DNA of 64,000 nucleotides from Syntrophomonas sp. (GCA_016841875.1 JAENYG010000007.1:72475-136474), one strand, 5' to 3'. Numbered from the stretch's first letter, positions 18,110-27,043 are shown. The notes: generated by a model not told the origin, from the sequence alone. Translations and numbers: made by a program.

Positions 18110-19318
18110 ATGACGGAATTTTTAAAAGTAGTTAAATATGATGAAGCAGTGGAAAAAATCGGGAAGCATTTTCCTCTTCGTAAGATAGAACGTTCAGGGC
18201 TCCTGTCAGCTTCAGGGCGCGTACTGGCCGAGGATATTATTGGGCCGGAAGACCTGCCCTCCTTTGATAGATCCACCGTAGATGGGTATGCGGTAAGGGC
18301 GGAAGATAGCTTTGGCAGCAGTGAATCGCTGCCGGCTTATCTTGATTACCAGGGTGAGATAAAGATGGGTGAGCTGGCGGGAATCAAGATTGTAAAAGGC
18401 CAGTGCGGATGGATACCGACCGGAGGGATGATGCCTCCCGGTACTGATGCGGTTGTAATGGTCGAATATACTGAGAGACTGGGTGATGACACGATATTAA
18501 TTTATCGTCCGGTGGGACCAGGAGAAAATCTGATGCTCAGAGGTGAGGATGTTAAGAGGGGTCAGTCCCTGTTTAACCCCGGGAAAATATTACGGCCTCA
18601 GGATGTTGGTTTTCTGGCCTCACTGGGCATTGATAGAATTGATGTATACCAGCCCTATAAGATAGGAATAATTTCGACGGGTGATGAGATTGTTCCGATT
18701 GATGTTGATCCCGCCGCAGGGCAGGTCCGGGATGTTAATACCCATGCTCTGGCCTCGGCTGTACATGGCTGTGGCAGCATACCCTGTACCTATCCTATCG
18801 TTAAAGATGAATTTCAAGCGCTAAACGCTGCCGTCTTAAAAGCCCTGGAAGAAAATGATGTACTGCTGCTGTCGGGTGGGAGCTCGGTAGGAATTATGGA
18901 CGTAACCATTGATGTGCTGCTGTCAATTCCCGGCTCAGAACTTCTGTTTCATGGTCTGGCGGTAAAGCCAGGCAAGCCTACCCTGGCCGTTAAGGTGAAC
19001 GAAAAACTGGTCATCGGGCTGCCCGGACATCCGGTATCGGCTCTGATGATGTTTAATATCGTCTGCAGTCCTTTTCTTAAGCCGGATGCCGGGCGGGAAA
19101 TAAGGGTAAAGGTCACCCAGAATATCGCATCCCAGCCAGGCAGAGATGATTTTATTCCGGTAGTACTGGAAGAAGATGATAAGCAATTATTAGGCCGGCC
19201 GCTGCTGGGCAAATCGGGTTTAATGAGCATTTTGTCTCTGGCGGATGCCTTTATTCATATTCCTTATGAGCAGCAGGGAATTTTAGCAGGCAGTATTACT
19301 AGCGCGTGGCTCTTTTAA
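18110..19318 (+). CDS. moeA: Molybdopterin molybdenumtransferase MoeA, copy 1
   Basis: 402-residue MoeA: inserts molybdenum or tungsten into adenylated molybdopterin. Seen: FDRSTVDGYAVRAEDSFG (about 50-67), IPTGGMMPPGTDAVVMVE, the GEDVKRGQ loop, ISTGDEIVP, LSGGSSVGIMDVT (the catalytic SGG/D block), GLAVKPGKPTL and GLPGHPVSAL. ATG 18110 follows GTGAGGTG; a GTG five codons upstream overlaps that site and is less likely. It lies 13 bases before the second moeA. Two MoeA copies often mean one for Mo and one for W, which fits the AOR and FDH genes here. Confidence 0.94.
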   Translation: MTEFLKVVKYDEAVEKIGKHFPLRKIERSGLLSASGRVLAEDIIGPEDLPSFDRSTVDGYAVRAEDSFGSSESLPAYLDYQGEIKMGELAGIKIVKGQCGWIPTGGMMPPGTDAVVMVEYTERLGDDTILIYRPVGPGENLMLRGEDVKRGQSLFNPGKILRPQDVGFLASLGIDRIDVYQPYKIGIISTGDEIVPIDVDPAAGQVRDVNTHALASAVHGCGSIPCTYPIVKDEFQALNAAVLKALEENDVLLLSGGSSVGIMDVTIDVLLSIPGSELLFHGLAVKPGKPTLAVKVNEKLVIGLPGHPVSALMMFNIVCSPFLKPDAGREIRVKVTQNIASQPGRDDFIPVVLEEDDKQLLGRPLLGKSGLMSILSLADAFIHIPYEQQGILAGSITSAWLF

Positions 19319-19331
19319 TGAGGTGGATTTA

Positions 19332-20534
19332 ATGAATAGTGCAATAAGCCTGGAAGACGCAGTTTCCTTATGTATAAAGAATGTTTGCCCGCTGGAAAAA
19401 GAACAAATTAGCCTGGAAAATGCCTGCCAGCGCGTATCTGCCCGGGATATAGCAGCTGAGTCTAATGTTCCAGGTTTTAACCGTTCGGCAGTAGATGGTT
19501 TTGCTGTATGCATGGAGGATTTATTTAAGATAAACAGTGATCATATTCCGCCTCTGAAGGTGATTGCCGAATGGCCTGCCGGCAGCAGTTGCGATATAGC
19601 TCTTAAGCCCGGAGAAACGGTTAAAATCATGACTGGAGCGGTATTGCCTGACGGTACCGCTGCAGTTATCAAGCAGGAGCATGTTGAACCATGCGGAAGC
19701 ATCATTTATCCTGCTAAAAAGTCTAGGCGGGGCGAAAACATACAGCAGGCAGGAAGTGAAATACCGGCAGGAACACACTTGGTTAAAACGGGAGAGATTT
19801 TGGACCCGGAAAGGATTGAACGTATAGCTTGCTGCGGGTTGGAAAAGTTATTGGTTCATAAGATCCCTCGCATATATATCATTAACACCGGAAGTGAGCT
19901 GGTTTTGCCAGGGCTTCCGCTGCAGCGAGGTCAGATCTATCATAGCAATCGCAGTCTCCTTTCGGCAAAAGTTATAACGGCCGGGGGAGTGCCGGTATTT
20001 TCGGAAACTGGGGTCAAAGATGATAGGGACTCTATAGCAGATGAAATAACCAAGGGCACGGACTCTTCAGATATGGTCATTATAAGCGGGGGAACCGGCC
20101 ATGGGAAATATGACCTGGTCTATGATTCACTGAAGGAGATAGGGGCAGAACCCCTCTTCAAAGGGTTAGATATCATACCTGGAAAAGGGGCAACCGTTGC
20201 AGTTCATGAAGGAAGCTTAATATATAACCTGGCCGGCCATCCCGGCGCAGTCAGCTTACTTTTTGAAGTTTTAATTAAACCCGCTATTCTAGGCTTAATG
20301 GGAATTATTGGTGCATCAGACAGCTGGTTTGATATTAAACTGCACCGTCCGGTTAAAAAAATATCGGATCGGCGCAGTCTGCGCCGGGCTGAAATGATAT
20401 TTATGGAACATGGCTATGTTTTCGCCCGGCCCTTGAACGAAGCCAATAGTTTCAATAGCCAGCCCCCATTGATTCTGGATCTTAAACCGGGGCAGGGAAA
20501 GCAGGGAGATGTAGTTAGAGCCATGATGATATAA
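19332..20534 (+). CDS. moeA: Molybdopterin molybdenumtransferase MoeA, copy 2
   Basis: 400-residue MoeA paralogue in the same operon. Seen: FNRSAVDGFAV, GAVLPDGTAAVIKQEHV, INTGSELVLPG, ISGGTGHGKYDLV, GLDIIPGKGATVAV and NLAGHPGAVSLLF. Its catalytic block reads ISGGTGHGKYD rather than LSGGSSVG-D, and it is more diverged from typical MoeA than copy 1, which suggests a different metal or substrate preference (inference). ATG 19332 follows GAGGTGG; the in-frame GTG at 19323 is part of that site. Confidence 0.92.
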   Translation: MNSAISLEDAVSLCIKNVCPLEKEQISLENACQRVSARDIAAESNVPGFNRSAVDGFAVCMEDLFKINSDHIPPLKVIAEWPAGSSCDIALKPGETVKIMTGAVLPDGTAAVIKQEHVEPCGSIIYPAKKSRRGENIQQAGSEIPAGTHLVKTGEILDPERIERIACCGLEKLLVHKIPRIYIINTGSELVLPGLPLQRGQIYHSNRSLLSAKVITAGGVPVFSETGVKDDRDSIADEITKGTDSSDMVIISGGTGHGKYDLVYDSLKEIGAEPLFKGLDIIPGKGATVAVHEGSLIYNLAGHPGAVSLLFEVLIKPAILGLMGIIGASDSWFDIKLHRPVKKISDRRSLRRAEMIFMEHGYVFARPLNEANSFNSQPPLILDLKPGQGKQGDVVRAMMI

Positions 20535-20573
20535 AATGCGACAGGGGACGGTTCTCGATTTGTCGCATTTTCG
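20533..20573 (+). terminator. Terminator after moeA copy 2, with a GGGGACGGTTCTC loop
   Basis: Perfect 11-base stem AAAATGCGACA (20533-20543) with TGTCGCATTTT (20561-20571), overlapping the moeA stop codon. The loop GGGGACGGTTCTC resembles the other GGGGAC-type palindromes at 22087 and 37376. Confidence 0.7.
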
Positions 20574-20776
20574 CTATAGCAACATATTGGGGCTCCAGGT
20601 ATTATCCAGGAAAGTGGATGGCAGCTATCGGACTCTTTTTTACCCCCATGGAAAGCGCTTATTATAATCTGTAGTGAAATATTTTAGTCATAGTGCAGCT
20701 TGGTACAGATGCTATGTTCTTATTCCGGTTATCGACTTTGCGAAAAGCTTTTCGTCATTATTGATATAAGTCAGTA

Positions 20777-20834
20777 ATAAAGATAAGAACCTTTACCCGG
20801 AAGGAGACACCAGGCTAGAGGTTCTTATCTTTAT
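20777..20834. terminator. Bidirectional terminator between the moeA pair and the ATPase gene
   Basis: 16-base perfect arms (20777-20792 and 20819-20834; core AAAGATAAGAACCT) around a 26-base loop, with A/T-rich ends on both sides. It faces the convergent minus-strand ATPase gene. The rest of 20574-20869 holds no gene that I can see. Confidence 0.65.
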
Positions 20835-20869
20835 ATTAACGCACCATATTCAGTTTTTTATGAAGATAT

Positions 20870-21964
20870 CTACAATTCCCCGAGCAGTTCTTCCTGCAGC
20901 TGCTCACGAAAAGCATCGATTGCTTCAAAATCCATAGCTGGGATGTAATACAATTCCAATTCATCATGGGTTTTCTTGGCTGATTCAATGAAATAAACTG
21001 CATCTCTTATTCCTGCTTCCATCCTGTCCTGGGACTGTGAAATCGATTTAGCGTATTGCTCGATTTCAGATATATCCAAAAATTTATCAAAATCTAATAT
21101 TCGACGGTATTTAGAAGTTTGCAGTTTATTCTCATAGGCGAAAATATTTGAACTGGTATCTAGAAGTGCTTTTCTGCTTCCGGGCAGAATAATAAGGTCG
21201 ATCTCTGAGGGATCAAAGGGATTATGAAAAATTTCCGCATATATTCCAGCCAGTTCCAGCATTCCCTCAACATACTTAAATAAATCTTTAAGACCACTTC
21301 CCGGACTTCCTTTTACAGCAAAAAGGGAAGCATCTTTAGGAATCAGACTGTCTATCTTGGTATTCAGGCCGCTGGGAGTGATAGCACCTGCGAAAAGATG
21401 CCGGGGTTTTTGAAAAGATGAAGTTTCGCTCCCCAGGAAGTCGGAAGCCAGGGCCTGTATATTTCTGCTTAATGATCGTTCATCTACGCTTCTGCTGTGA
21501 TATGATTTTAGTTCATCATACGCAATTCCGCTTTCCTGCAGACGCCGATAAGCCAGATTGAAATAGCGGCCTATATTACCGGTGAGTTTAATAATGTTTT
21601 CACGGGCGGGTTTGATCTTTCCGCGGTCCCAATATTCACCAAGATTTATTATCTCGTCTACTGCTCCTGGATAGACGGGATCTACAACGTGTGGGGCTGT
21701 ACCATCCACAAGACATATCTGATGGTCTCCTATTACTAATCCATCCAGGGAATTATCGTCAGATGAGCACCAGTGGAATTCGATATCAAAGCCTTTTTCG
21801 AAAAAATAATTTCCCACTTTTTTCATGAATGTAGATTTGCCAACTCCCGGACCACCTTTTAAGACTATTTTCCGTTCTACCCGGGGCAGAACCAGATCGT
21901 GATACAGTGAATAAAACCCATAACGAGTATTGCCGCCCGGATACATGTGTCTAATACCTGCCAA
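20870..21964 (-). CDS. P-loop ATPase-like protein with duplicated nucleotide-binding fold
   Basis: Conserved Firmicute protein of unknown function, 364 residues (PRK06851-like, from memory of the family). The first P-loop is intact: KGGPGVGKSTFMKK near residue 35. The second half repeats the fold, but its loop reads VKGSPGSGLKDLFK, where Lys of Walker A is replaced by Leu, so only the first site should bind ATP normally. Start: TTG 21964 sits six bases after AGGAGGTG; the GTG at 21973 overlaps that site. It stands alone between repeats. Confidence 0.75.
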   Translation of the reverse strand: MAGIRHMYPGGNTRYGFYSLYHDLVLPRVERKIVLKGGPGVGKSTFMKKVGNYFFEKGFDIEFHWCSSDDNSLDGLVIGDHQICLVDGTAPHVVDPVYPGAVDEIINLGEYWDRGKIKPARENIIKLTGNIGRYFNLAYRRLQESGIAYDELKSYHSRSVDERSLSRNIQALASDFLGSETSSFQKPRHLFAGAITPSGLNTKIDSLIPKDASLFAVKGSPGSGLKDLFKYVEGMLELAGIYAEIFHNPFDPSEIDLIILPGSRKALLDTSSNIFAYENKLQTSKYRRILDFDKFLDISEIEQYAKSISQSQDRMEAGIRDAVYFIESAKKTHDELELYYIPAMDFEAIDAFREQLQEELLGEL

Positions 21965-22086
21965 AACCAGCACCTCCTGCTATACACATAATTACACCGT
22001 GGTCACATCATTAATATCTATGTTGTATACACAAGAATACGCACAGGTTTTTTATGGAAATGGAGGAAAAGGTAGATGGGGAAACA

Positions 22087-22161
22087 GGTGGGACGCGGGG
22101 ACAGGTTCCTTGTCCCACAAATAATTTAGGTGGGACAAGGAACCTGTCCCCGCGTCCCACC
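22087..22161. repeat. Long palindromic repeat, 32-bp perfect arms
   Basis: Arms 22087-22118 and 22130-22161 are exact reverse complements with an 11-base A/T loop. Each arm contains the core GGGGACAGGTTCCTTGTCCC, itself an imperfect palindrome. This is a REP-like element; related cores occur at 20544-20556 and 37376-37392. Confidence 0.85.
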
Positions 22162-22178
22162 AGGCTGCCATTATTACC

Positions 22179-22394
22179 TTAATGGCTATGTTTGCAGTTA
22201 GGATCACCACAGGAACAAGAGCCGGGTGGGTTTTTGGATGCTGCCTCATCTAATTGAGCCCTGACTTGGCCTTTGATCCAATCTATATACTGCCGGTAAA
22301 GCACTTTCTGCTCCTGTTCTTCTTCCGCTGTAAGTCCGGTTTCCTTTTTGATCCGGGCCAGTTCGTTAAGACGATTGATCTGCTCCTGATTCAC
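22179..22394 (-). CDS. DUF896 family small protein (YnzC-like)
   Basis: 71-residue cytoplasmic protein: NQEQINRLNELARIKKETGLTAEE is the family signature, followed by EQKVLYRQYIDWIKGQVRAQLD. The tail SCSCGDPNCKHSH is Cys/His-rich and may bind metal. I placed the start at GTG 22394 (family proteins begin at about this point) rather than an upstream in-frame codon at 22466; GGGGGCC precedes it. Function in the family is unknown; the B. subtilis relative is linked to the SOS-induced operon. Confidence 0.85.
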   Translation of the reverse strand: MNQEQINRLNELARIKKETGLTAEEEQEQKVLYRQYIDWIKGQVRAQLDEAASKNPPGSCSCGDPNCKHSH

Positions 22395-22517
22395 TCTACA
22401 GGCCCCCTTTCTTTTACAATATTGTATATGTAAACCGTTGAATATGGCAAATCTGTGCTCAACCATTCCTATATTGTGAAAAAATTATACAAAGCAGGAA
22501 AGAAATGTAAGATATAG

Positions 22518-22717
22518 AATTATATAAAAGGAAAAAGTTGCAATCCAGCTAGATTTAGAAGTAAAGAAAAAAACTGGGGTCATGAGCACTGTGAGTTCTG
22601 TTGGGAAAAGTTCTGTAATGAAGATTTAGATTACTGCATCTGGATGAATATTGTTGGGTATGTGAAAAATGTTTTGAAGATCTTAAAACTCTTTTCGACT
22701 GGAAACTTATTGAATAA
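22518..22717 (+). pseudogene. Frameshifted remnant of a small Cys-rich protein gene
   Basis: Frame 1 reads NWGHEHCEFCWEKF then CNEDLDYC up to about 22640. One frame over, the sequence continues LDEYCWVCEKCFEDL then KTLFDWKLIE and stops at 22715-22717. Together they form a CxxC...CxxC protein end that is broken by a frameshift near 22630-22645. I recall similar HCEFCW...ICEECF tails in small proteins near polymorphic toxins, but I cannot name the family. No start codon or ribosome binding site is evident. Confidence 0.6.
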
Positions 22718-22802
22718 ACGACTGCGTTTGTCTATGATGCCAATTACACTATTACCAAACGCAAATAAAGTAACAAGTGAATTTGATTTTAGAGGTGAAA
22801 GA

Positions 22803-23156
22803 ATGGCCGATTTATATCAAATTAGTTTTCACGATAGCATTATCAAGAATATTAGTATTAGACCAGAAAACAGAAGTGTTGTTATTGAACTTTACCACTT
22901 GACTGATCAAGTGATTGAAAAAGATGAGGTTCCTCATGAAGCAAAATATTGTCAAGCGATTTTAGCTTTGTTAGATTATAAAAGAATCGATTTCGATGTA
23001 AAAGGTGATATAAATAAAGAAATCGTTTTAACAACAAATGTTACCATGGGTAATAATTCCAAGGAAGGATTAATTCATTTAAATCTATACACTACGTCCG
23101 ATTCTACAATTAGTATATATTGCAATGATTATTCCTTTGAGGAAATAGATTCATAG
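22803..23156 (+). CDS. Hypothetical protein, possible immunity-type orphan
   Basis: 117-residue protein beginning MADLYQISFHDSIIKNI, with no signal peptide or membrane segment and predicted mostly beta from alternating pattern. ATG 22803 follows GAGGTGAAAG at good spacing. The same frame is open further upstream, but that part belongs to the frameshifted remnant, so I do not extend it. A+T-rich relative to its neighbours and lying between a broken Cys-rich gene and an Rhs fragment. An immunity protein of a lost toxin is a guess from context, not from a motif. Confidence 0.6.
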   Translation: MADLYQISFHDSIIKNISIRPENRSVVIELYHLTDQVIEKDEVPHEAKYCQAILALLDYKRIDFDVKGDINKEIVLTTNVTMGNNSKEGLIHLNLYTTSDSTISIYCNDYSFEEIDS

Positions 23157-23269
23157 GGGATGATATTTTTGTGCTTCGATCTTCTCATGTCTAGTTCATC
23201 TGATGTGAGCGTTGAACTTATCGTAAAATAAAGTAGGTAACTAACATAGAATTAGCCGCGTTTGGATGA

Positions 23270-23440
23270 AGCAGTTACCGCTTTTACTTCAGCTACGATG
23301 ACAAAGGCTGCCTCACCTCAGCAGACAATAAGGATTATTCCTACGACTGTGAAAACCGATTGGTAGAGATTGATGATGGTACTAACCCTTATCAATTTCT
23401 TTTATTTGTTAAATACACTGGTGCCAGAAGATGGGATTAA
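23270..23440 (+). pseudogene. Rhs/YD-repeat protein fragment
   Basis: In-frame stretch reads YFSYDDKGCLTSADNKDYSY then DCENRLVEIDDGTNP and stops at 23438-23440. The pattern YD..G.LTS...K.YSYD.ENRLVEI is the YD repeat of Rhs/wall-associated proteins. An in-frame stop at 23267 precedes it, so only about 56 codons remain. It is a remnant of a large polymorphic toxin or surface protein. Confidence 0.75.
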
Positions 23441-23445
23441 ACCTG

Positions 23446-23790
23446 TTAAAATTCCGGGGTAGTTTCTTTTTTTAATGCCATAAAAGCAGCATACAGGGCA
23501 ACACTTAATAGCACCCCGGCCATTATTATTGGGAGCAATTTAATTCCTCTAAATATATACAGTGTAAAGCATGATAAAACCACCCCACCTACCAGCAGGT
23601 TCTGCAAAAAGAGGTCCCAATGCATTACCCACTTTCCAGGACAATTTTTCTGTTCACGGAGATGAATGCCTATGAAGGATACACTGCCAACAATAAGCAG
23701 TAAGATCCAGAGTGTTATATTGACAACCGGAGTCCAGAAAAATAGCACAACAAATATTATTCCTCCCAATACCCGCCAGACACTATTCAT
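23446..23790 (-). CDS. Small integral membrane protein of unknown function
   Basis: 114 residues with about four hydrophobic helices (roughly 5-25, 27-44, 60-80 and 83-106) and a short soluble loop HLREQKNCPGKW in the middle. ATG preceded by GGGGGAAGGA. No family recognised. It ends six bases from the Rhs remnant stop on the other strand. Codon pattern and ribosome binding site support a real gene. Confidence 0.6.
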   Translation of the reverse strand: MNSVWRVLGGIIFVVLFFWTPVVNITLWILLLIVGSVSFIGIHLREQKNCPGKWVMHWDLFLQNLLVGGVVLSCFTLYIFRGIKLLPIIMAGVLLSVALYAAFMALKKETTPEF

Positions 23791-23842
23791 AGATTCCTTC
23801 CCCCTTTTTGCGGTTTCTGTATTATTACATTATATTATACGC

Positions 23843-24106
23843 CTAATCTTGCCATGTATATATAAAAAGGGCCTTTGCGGCAGCCCTCCTGGAGATATTA
23901 CTTTTTAATTTGATTATACCTATCAAGCCGCCAACAATTCTTTGCCGGGTCAACCTGGGCGTTTGATGGTCAATGGAGCGTAATTTATTAAAATAGTAAA
24001 AGCTTCCCCCTCCTAATAAAAAAATCCCGCAGATTAAGCACAATCGGGTATAATTGATTTTAATAAATATGGCTGTATCTACCACCAGCCCACCGGAATC
24101 TTTCAA
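23843..24106 (-). pseudogene. Doubtful small membrane ORF running through a terminator
   Basis: An 87-codon frame with one hydrophobic helix (RLCLICGIFLLGGGSFYYF). Only a TTG or internal GTG start is available, and the last 15 codons read through the hairpin terminator at 23861-23887. A one-base shift would end it at a stop just before that hairpin (after IIKLK). I read it as a decayed or mis-framed small gene. Confidence 0.3.
23861..23887 (-). terminator. Minus-strand hairpin terminator
   Basis: On the minus strand AGGGC pairs with GCCCT across a ten-base loop, followed directly by TTTTTATATATA. It lies upstream of the membrane protein gene at 23790, insulating it. Confidence 0.6.
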
Positions 24107-24226
24107 CGACTCATTGATAAGGACTTAATTCCTATAAGAGTAGATGGGCGGGTATAAAAAAACCGGCTGCATTTGCAGAATCCTAATGTTCCAAACTGTT
24201 CTATCCAGCACTAATTGGAGGTTTTT

Positions 24227-27043
24227 ATGCATGTGAGATCTTACTGGCAATTTAAGGCTTTCGATGAATCAAAAGCCTTGCAGCTGCAAAATGAGCTGAA
24301 TATTTCACCTATTGTAGCCCGGCTGTTAGTACAAAGAGGGATAGATACTTATCCCAGGGCACAAGGGTTCTTATTCGGGGAAGTGGCGGATTTGAGTGAT
24401 CCTTTCTTATTGGGAGGGATTCAGGCTGCTGTTGAACGGATCAACCAGGCCATAAAAGAACGCGAAAAAATAATTATCTACGGAGATTATGATGTGGACG
24501 GGATATGCAGTGTGGTCCTATTGAAGAGCTGTTTTGACCGACTGGGGTATCCGGTTGACTATTATGTTCCCGGGCGATTTACTGAAGGTTACGGATTGAA
24601 TCTGGATGCGGTCGAAAAGCTGGCCAGGCAGGGTTATTCACTGGTAATAAGTGTGGACTGTGGGATTAAATCAGTGCAGGAAGTACAAACTGCAGCTGGA
24701 TTTGGATTAGACATAATAATAACCGATCACCATACTCCAGGAGAGGAGCTTCCCAAAGCGGTTGCAATTGTAAATCCAAGGATCGATGGGAACGAGAAAA
24801 ATCGTAATTTAGCGGGGGTCGGAGTTGCATTCAAATTAGCTCAGGCTATCTGCCGGATAAGGAATATTGACCTGGATGAGTACGAATGGCTGGATTTGGT
24901 GGCCCTGGCTACGATTGCTGATATTGTTCCCTTAACCGGGGATAACAGAATATATGTAAAATATGGTCTGGAAAAAATACAAAAAACTAAACGAATAGGT
25001 TTACAGGCTTTAATAACAGAATGTGGACTGCAGGGCAGGCAGCTCCTTCCTTCACATGTAGGCTTTGCTCTGGCCCCTCGCTTGAATTCAGCTGGCCGTT
25101 TACAGAATGCAGGAACCAGTATTGAATTGCTGTTGGCCCGGGATAAAAAAACAGCCGAGGAACTGGTCCATATGCTGAGTGAAATGAATACCGAACGCAG
25201 AGCAATAGAAGAAGAGATTTTTAAAGAAGCAGTTGCACAGATTGAAAAAGAGAATATGTCCCATGATAGGGTACTGGTGCTGGGAGGGGAAGATTGGCAT
25301 CAGGGAGTTACTGGAATCGTAGCATCCCGCCTGTGCGATAAATATAATCGACCCAGCATTTTAATATCCTGGGATAGCCAGGTGGGGAAAGGGTCAGGCC
25401 GCAGTATAATCGGTTTTGACCTGTACCAAGCCCTGGAAAATTGCAGCAGATATTTAGTTCAATTTGGCGGACATAAGCTGGCCGCTGGCTTGACTATGAA
25501 CAAAAACGACTATCAAGATTTCAGACGAAATATAAATGAATGGTGTGAAAACAATTATCAGATCGAGGAGTTCAGGCGCCGGCAGTTTATAGATTTAGAG
25601 GTAGAATTAGATGATATAGACAGAGGGCTGTTAAATGAACTTCAGCAGTTCCAACCTTGTGGAGAAGGAAACCCCATACCAGTGCTGGCTCTAAGGAATA
25701 CGCCCGTATACTCGCCTACCCTGGTAGGCCAGGGCCATTTTAAGGGAAAAGTGGGCAGCAGACGTTTGGCTGCCATAGCCTTTAACCGGGCTGATCTCAT
25801 GAATTGTCCTACCAGCCTCTGCTATCACGATCAGGTCTTTGAGCTTACTGAAAATGAATTTCGGGGGCAGAAGAATCTGCAGCTCAAGATAAAAGACATG
25901 AAACCTTCCTATCGGCCAGATATACTTCCCCAAAGCAACAGCTTCAGTTCCGGATTAATAAGGGCGGTTGAGAAATGTCTGCTGGAAATGGATGAATGCA
26001 GGCCAGTGCTCTTCATATGTCCTACCTATAGGAGTCTTATCAGACATGTCAATGTTCTGCAAAGTTTTTTCCGGCCGGATATCATAGCTGAGCTTCATGG
26101 TAAACTGCCGACAGCTAAGAGAAAAATGAATGAAGATGAATTTATTAACGGCAGGAACAAAATCTATGTTATGTCGGTTCCCTATTTGCGCTATTTTTTG
26201 GAGAACAAACAATTGCCAGGCAAGCTCAGGTTGCTGGTACAGGCCTGGCCGGATACCATTGAAGAGAATTTGCTGTATTGGATAAGGAATTGTGAAATTG
26301 AGACTATTGAAGAGACTATCAAAAATACAGAATGGACCGCAGCTCATGTAATAAGCGATTACCCCGGAAGAACATTGATCTATGCCAACCGAAAAAAAAC
26401 TATACAAAATATCGTTAAACAATTTCCAGGAAGTAAGGTGGAAGCAGGTCTGGCCAATATCAGTGAGCGACGAAAAATAAGGCAGGATTTCTGGCAAACC
26501 AGGAGCAGTGCGCTGGTTACTGATGGGGCATACAGCGGGTGCAATACCTACGATTTAGAATTCGATCAGATATTGTTTGCAGATGCACCCTTCAGCCATT
26601 ATGAGGCCAGATTTGTACTGGAACAGGTGAAGGAAGACTGCTTAACTGCAGGGGTATTATTCACTTCAAGAGATATTAAGTTGAACCGCAATTTCTTAAA
26701 TAGAATGTACCCTGAACCGGAAATCCTCGAGGCTGTATTAGAATACTTTCAATACTGTGAGAAAAATCCAATTAATATGGAAATTACAGATCTGGCATTG
26801 ATGATAGGGAAATATGTTGGCAAGGCTTTTTCGCCTTTTGATTTGTTCCCAGTGCTGTATATTCTCATTGATCTTGGCTTGTGTCAAATAGATAAAAAGG
26901 GTAGTATTATTGAAATAAAGTGCAAAAGTGTAGAAAAAACGCATTTAACTACTAATAGATCACCTTATTACCTGGAAGGAAAGCATGAAAAAAAAGCATT
27001 TGCAAGATTAGTTGATGATTTAAATAAAATTCTTATAGGGTGA
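24227..27043 (+). CDS. recJ: Single-stranded-DNA-specific exonuclease RecJ
   Basis: 5'-3' ssDNA exonuclease in recombination and base excision repair, 938 residues. The DHH core shows YGDYDVDGIC (about 87), SVDCGIKS, ITDHHTPGEE (about 167), ATIADIVPL and the DHHA1 motif QFGGHKLAAGLTM (about 415). An OB-type domain follows to about 560. The last 370 residues form a large C-terminal domain typical of Gram-positive RecJ, with a helicase-like look (VLFICPTYRSL, TLIYANRKKTIQNIV, LVTDGAYSG) but no Walker A. ATG 24227 follows TTGGAGG. It is directly upstream of relA. Confidence 0.95.
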   Translation: MHVRSYWQFKAFDESKALQLQNELNISPIVARLLVQRGIDTYPRAQGFLFGEVADLSDPFLLGGIQAAVERINQAIKEREKIIIYGDYDVDGICSVVLLKSCFDRLGYPVDYYVPGRFTEGYGLNLDAVEKLARQGYSLVISVDCGIKSVQEVQTAAGFGLDIIITDHHTPGEELPKAVAIVNPRIDGNEKNRNLAGVGVAFKLAQAICRIRNIDLDEYEWLDLVALATIADIVPLTGDNRIYVKYGLEKIQKTKRIGLQALITECGLQGRQLLPSHVGFALAPRLNSAGRLQNAGTSIELLLARDKKTAEELVHMLSEMNTERRAIEEEIFKEAVAQIEKENMSHDRVLVLGGEDWHQGVTGIVASRLCDKYNRPSILISWDSQVGKGSGRSIIGFDLYQALENCSRYLVQFGGHKLAAGLTMNKNDYQDFRRNINEWCENNYQIEEFRRRQFIDLEVELDDIDRGLLNELQQFQPCGEGNPIPVLALRNTPVYSPTLVGQGHFKGKVGSRRLAAIAFNRADLMNCPTSLCYHDQVFELTENEFRGQKNLQLKIKDMKPSYRPDILPQSNSFSSGLIRAVEKCLLEMDECRPVLFICPTYRSLIRHVNVLQSFFRPDIIAELHGKLPTAKRKMNEDEFINGRNKIYVMSVPYLRYFLENKQLPGKLRLLVQAWPDTIEENLLYWIRNCEIETIEETIKNTEWTAAHVISDYPGRTLIYANRKKTIQNIVKQFPGSKVEAGLANISERRKIRQDFWQTRSSALVTDGAYSGCNTYDLEFDQILFADAPFSHYEARFVLEQVKEDCLTAGVLFTSRDIKLNRNFLNRMYPEPEILEAVLEYFQYCEKNPINMEITDLALMIGKYVGKAFSPFDLFPVLYILIDLGLCQIDKKGSIIEIKCKSVEKTHLTTNRSPYYLEGKHEKKAFARLVDDLNKILIG

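Noticed and set aside
22644-23156. A 170-residue protein starting at 22644
   Set aside because: The first 53 codons overlap the frameshifted Cys-rich remnant; ATG 22803 has the ribosome binding site.
25955-26497. 180-codon antisense frame inside recJ
   Set aside because: No ribosome binding site or recognisable domain; recJ is strongly supported on the other strand.
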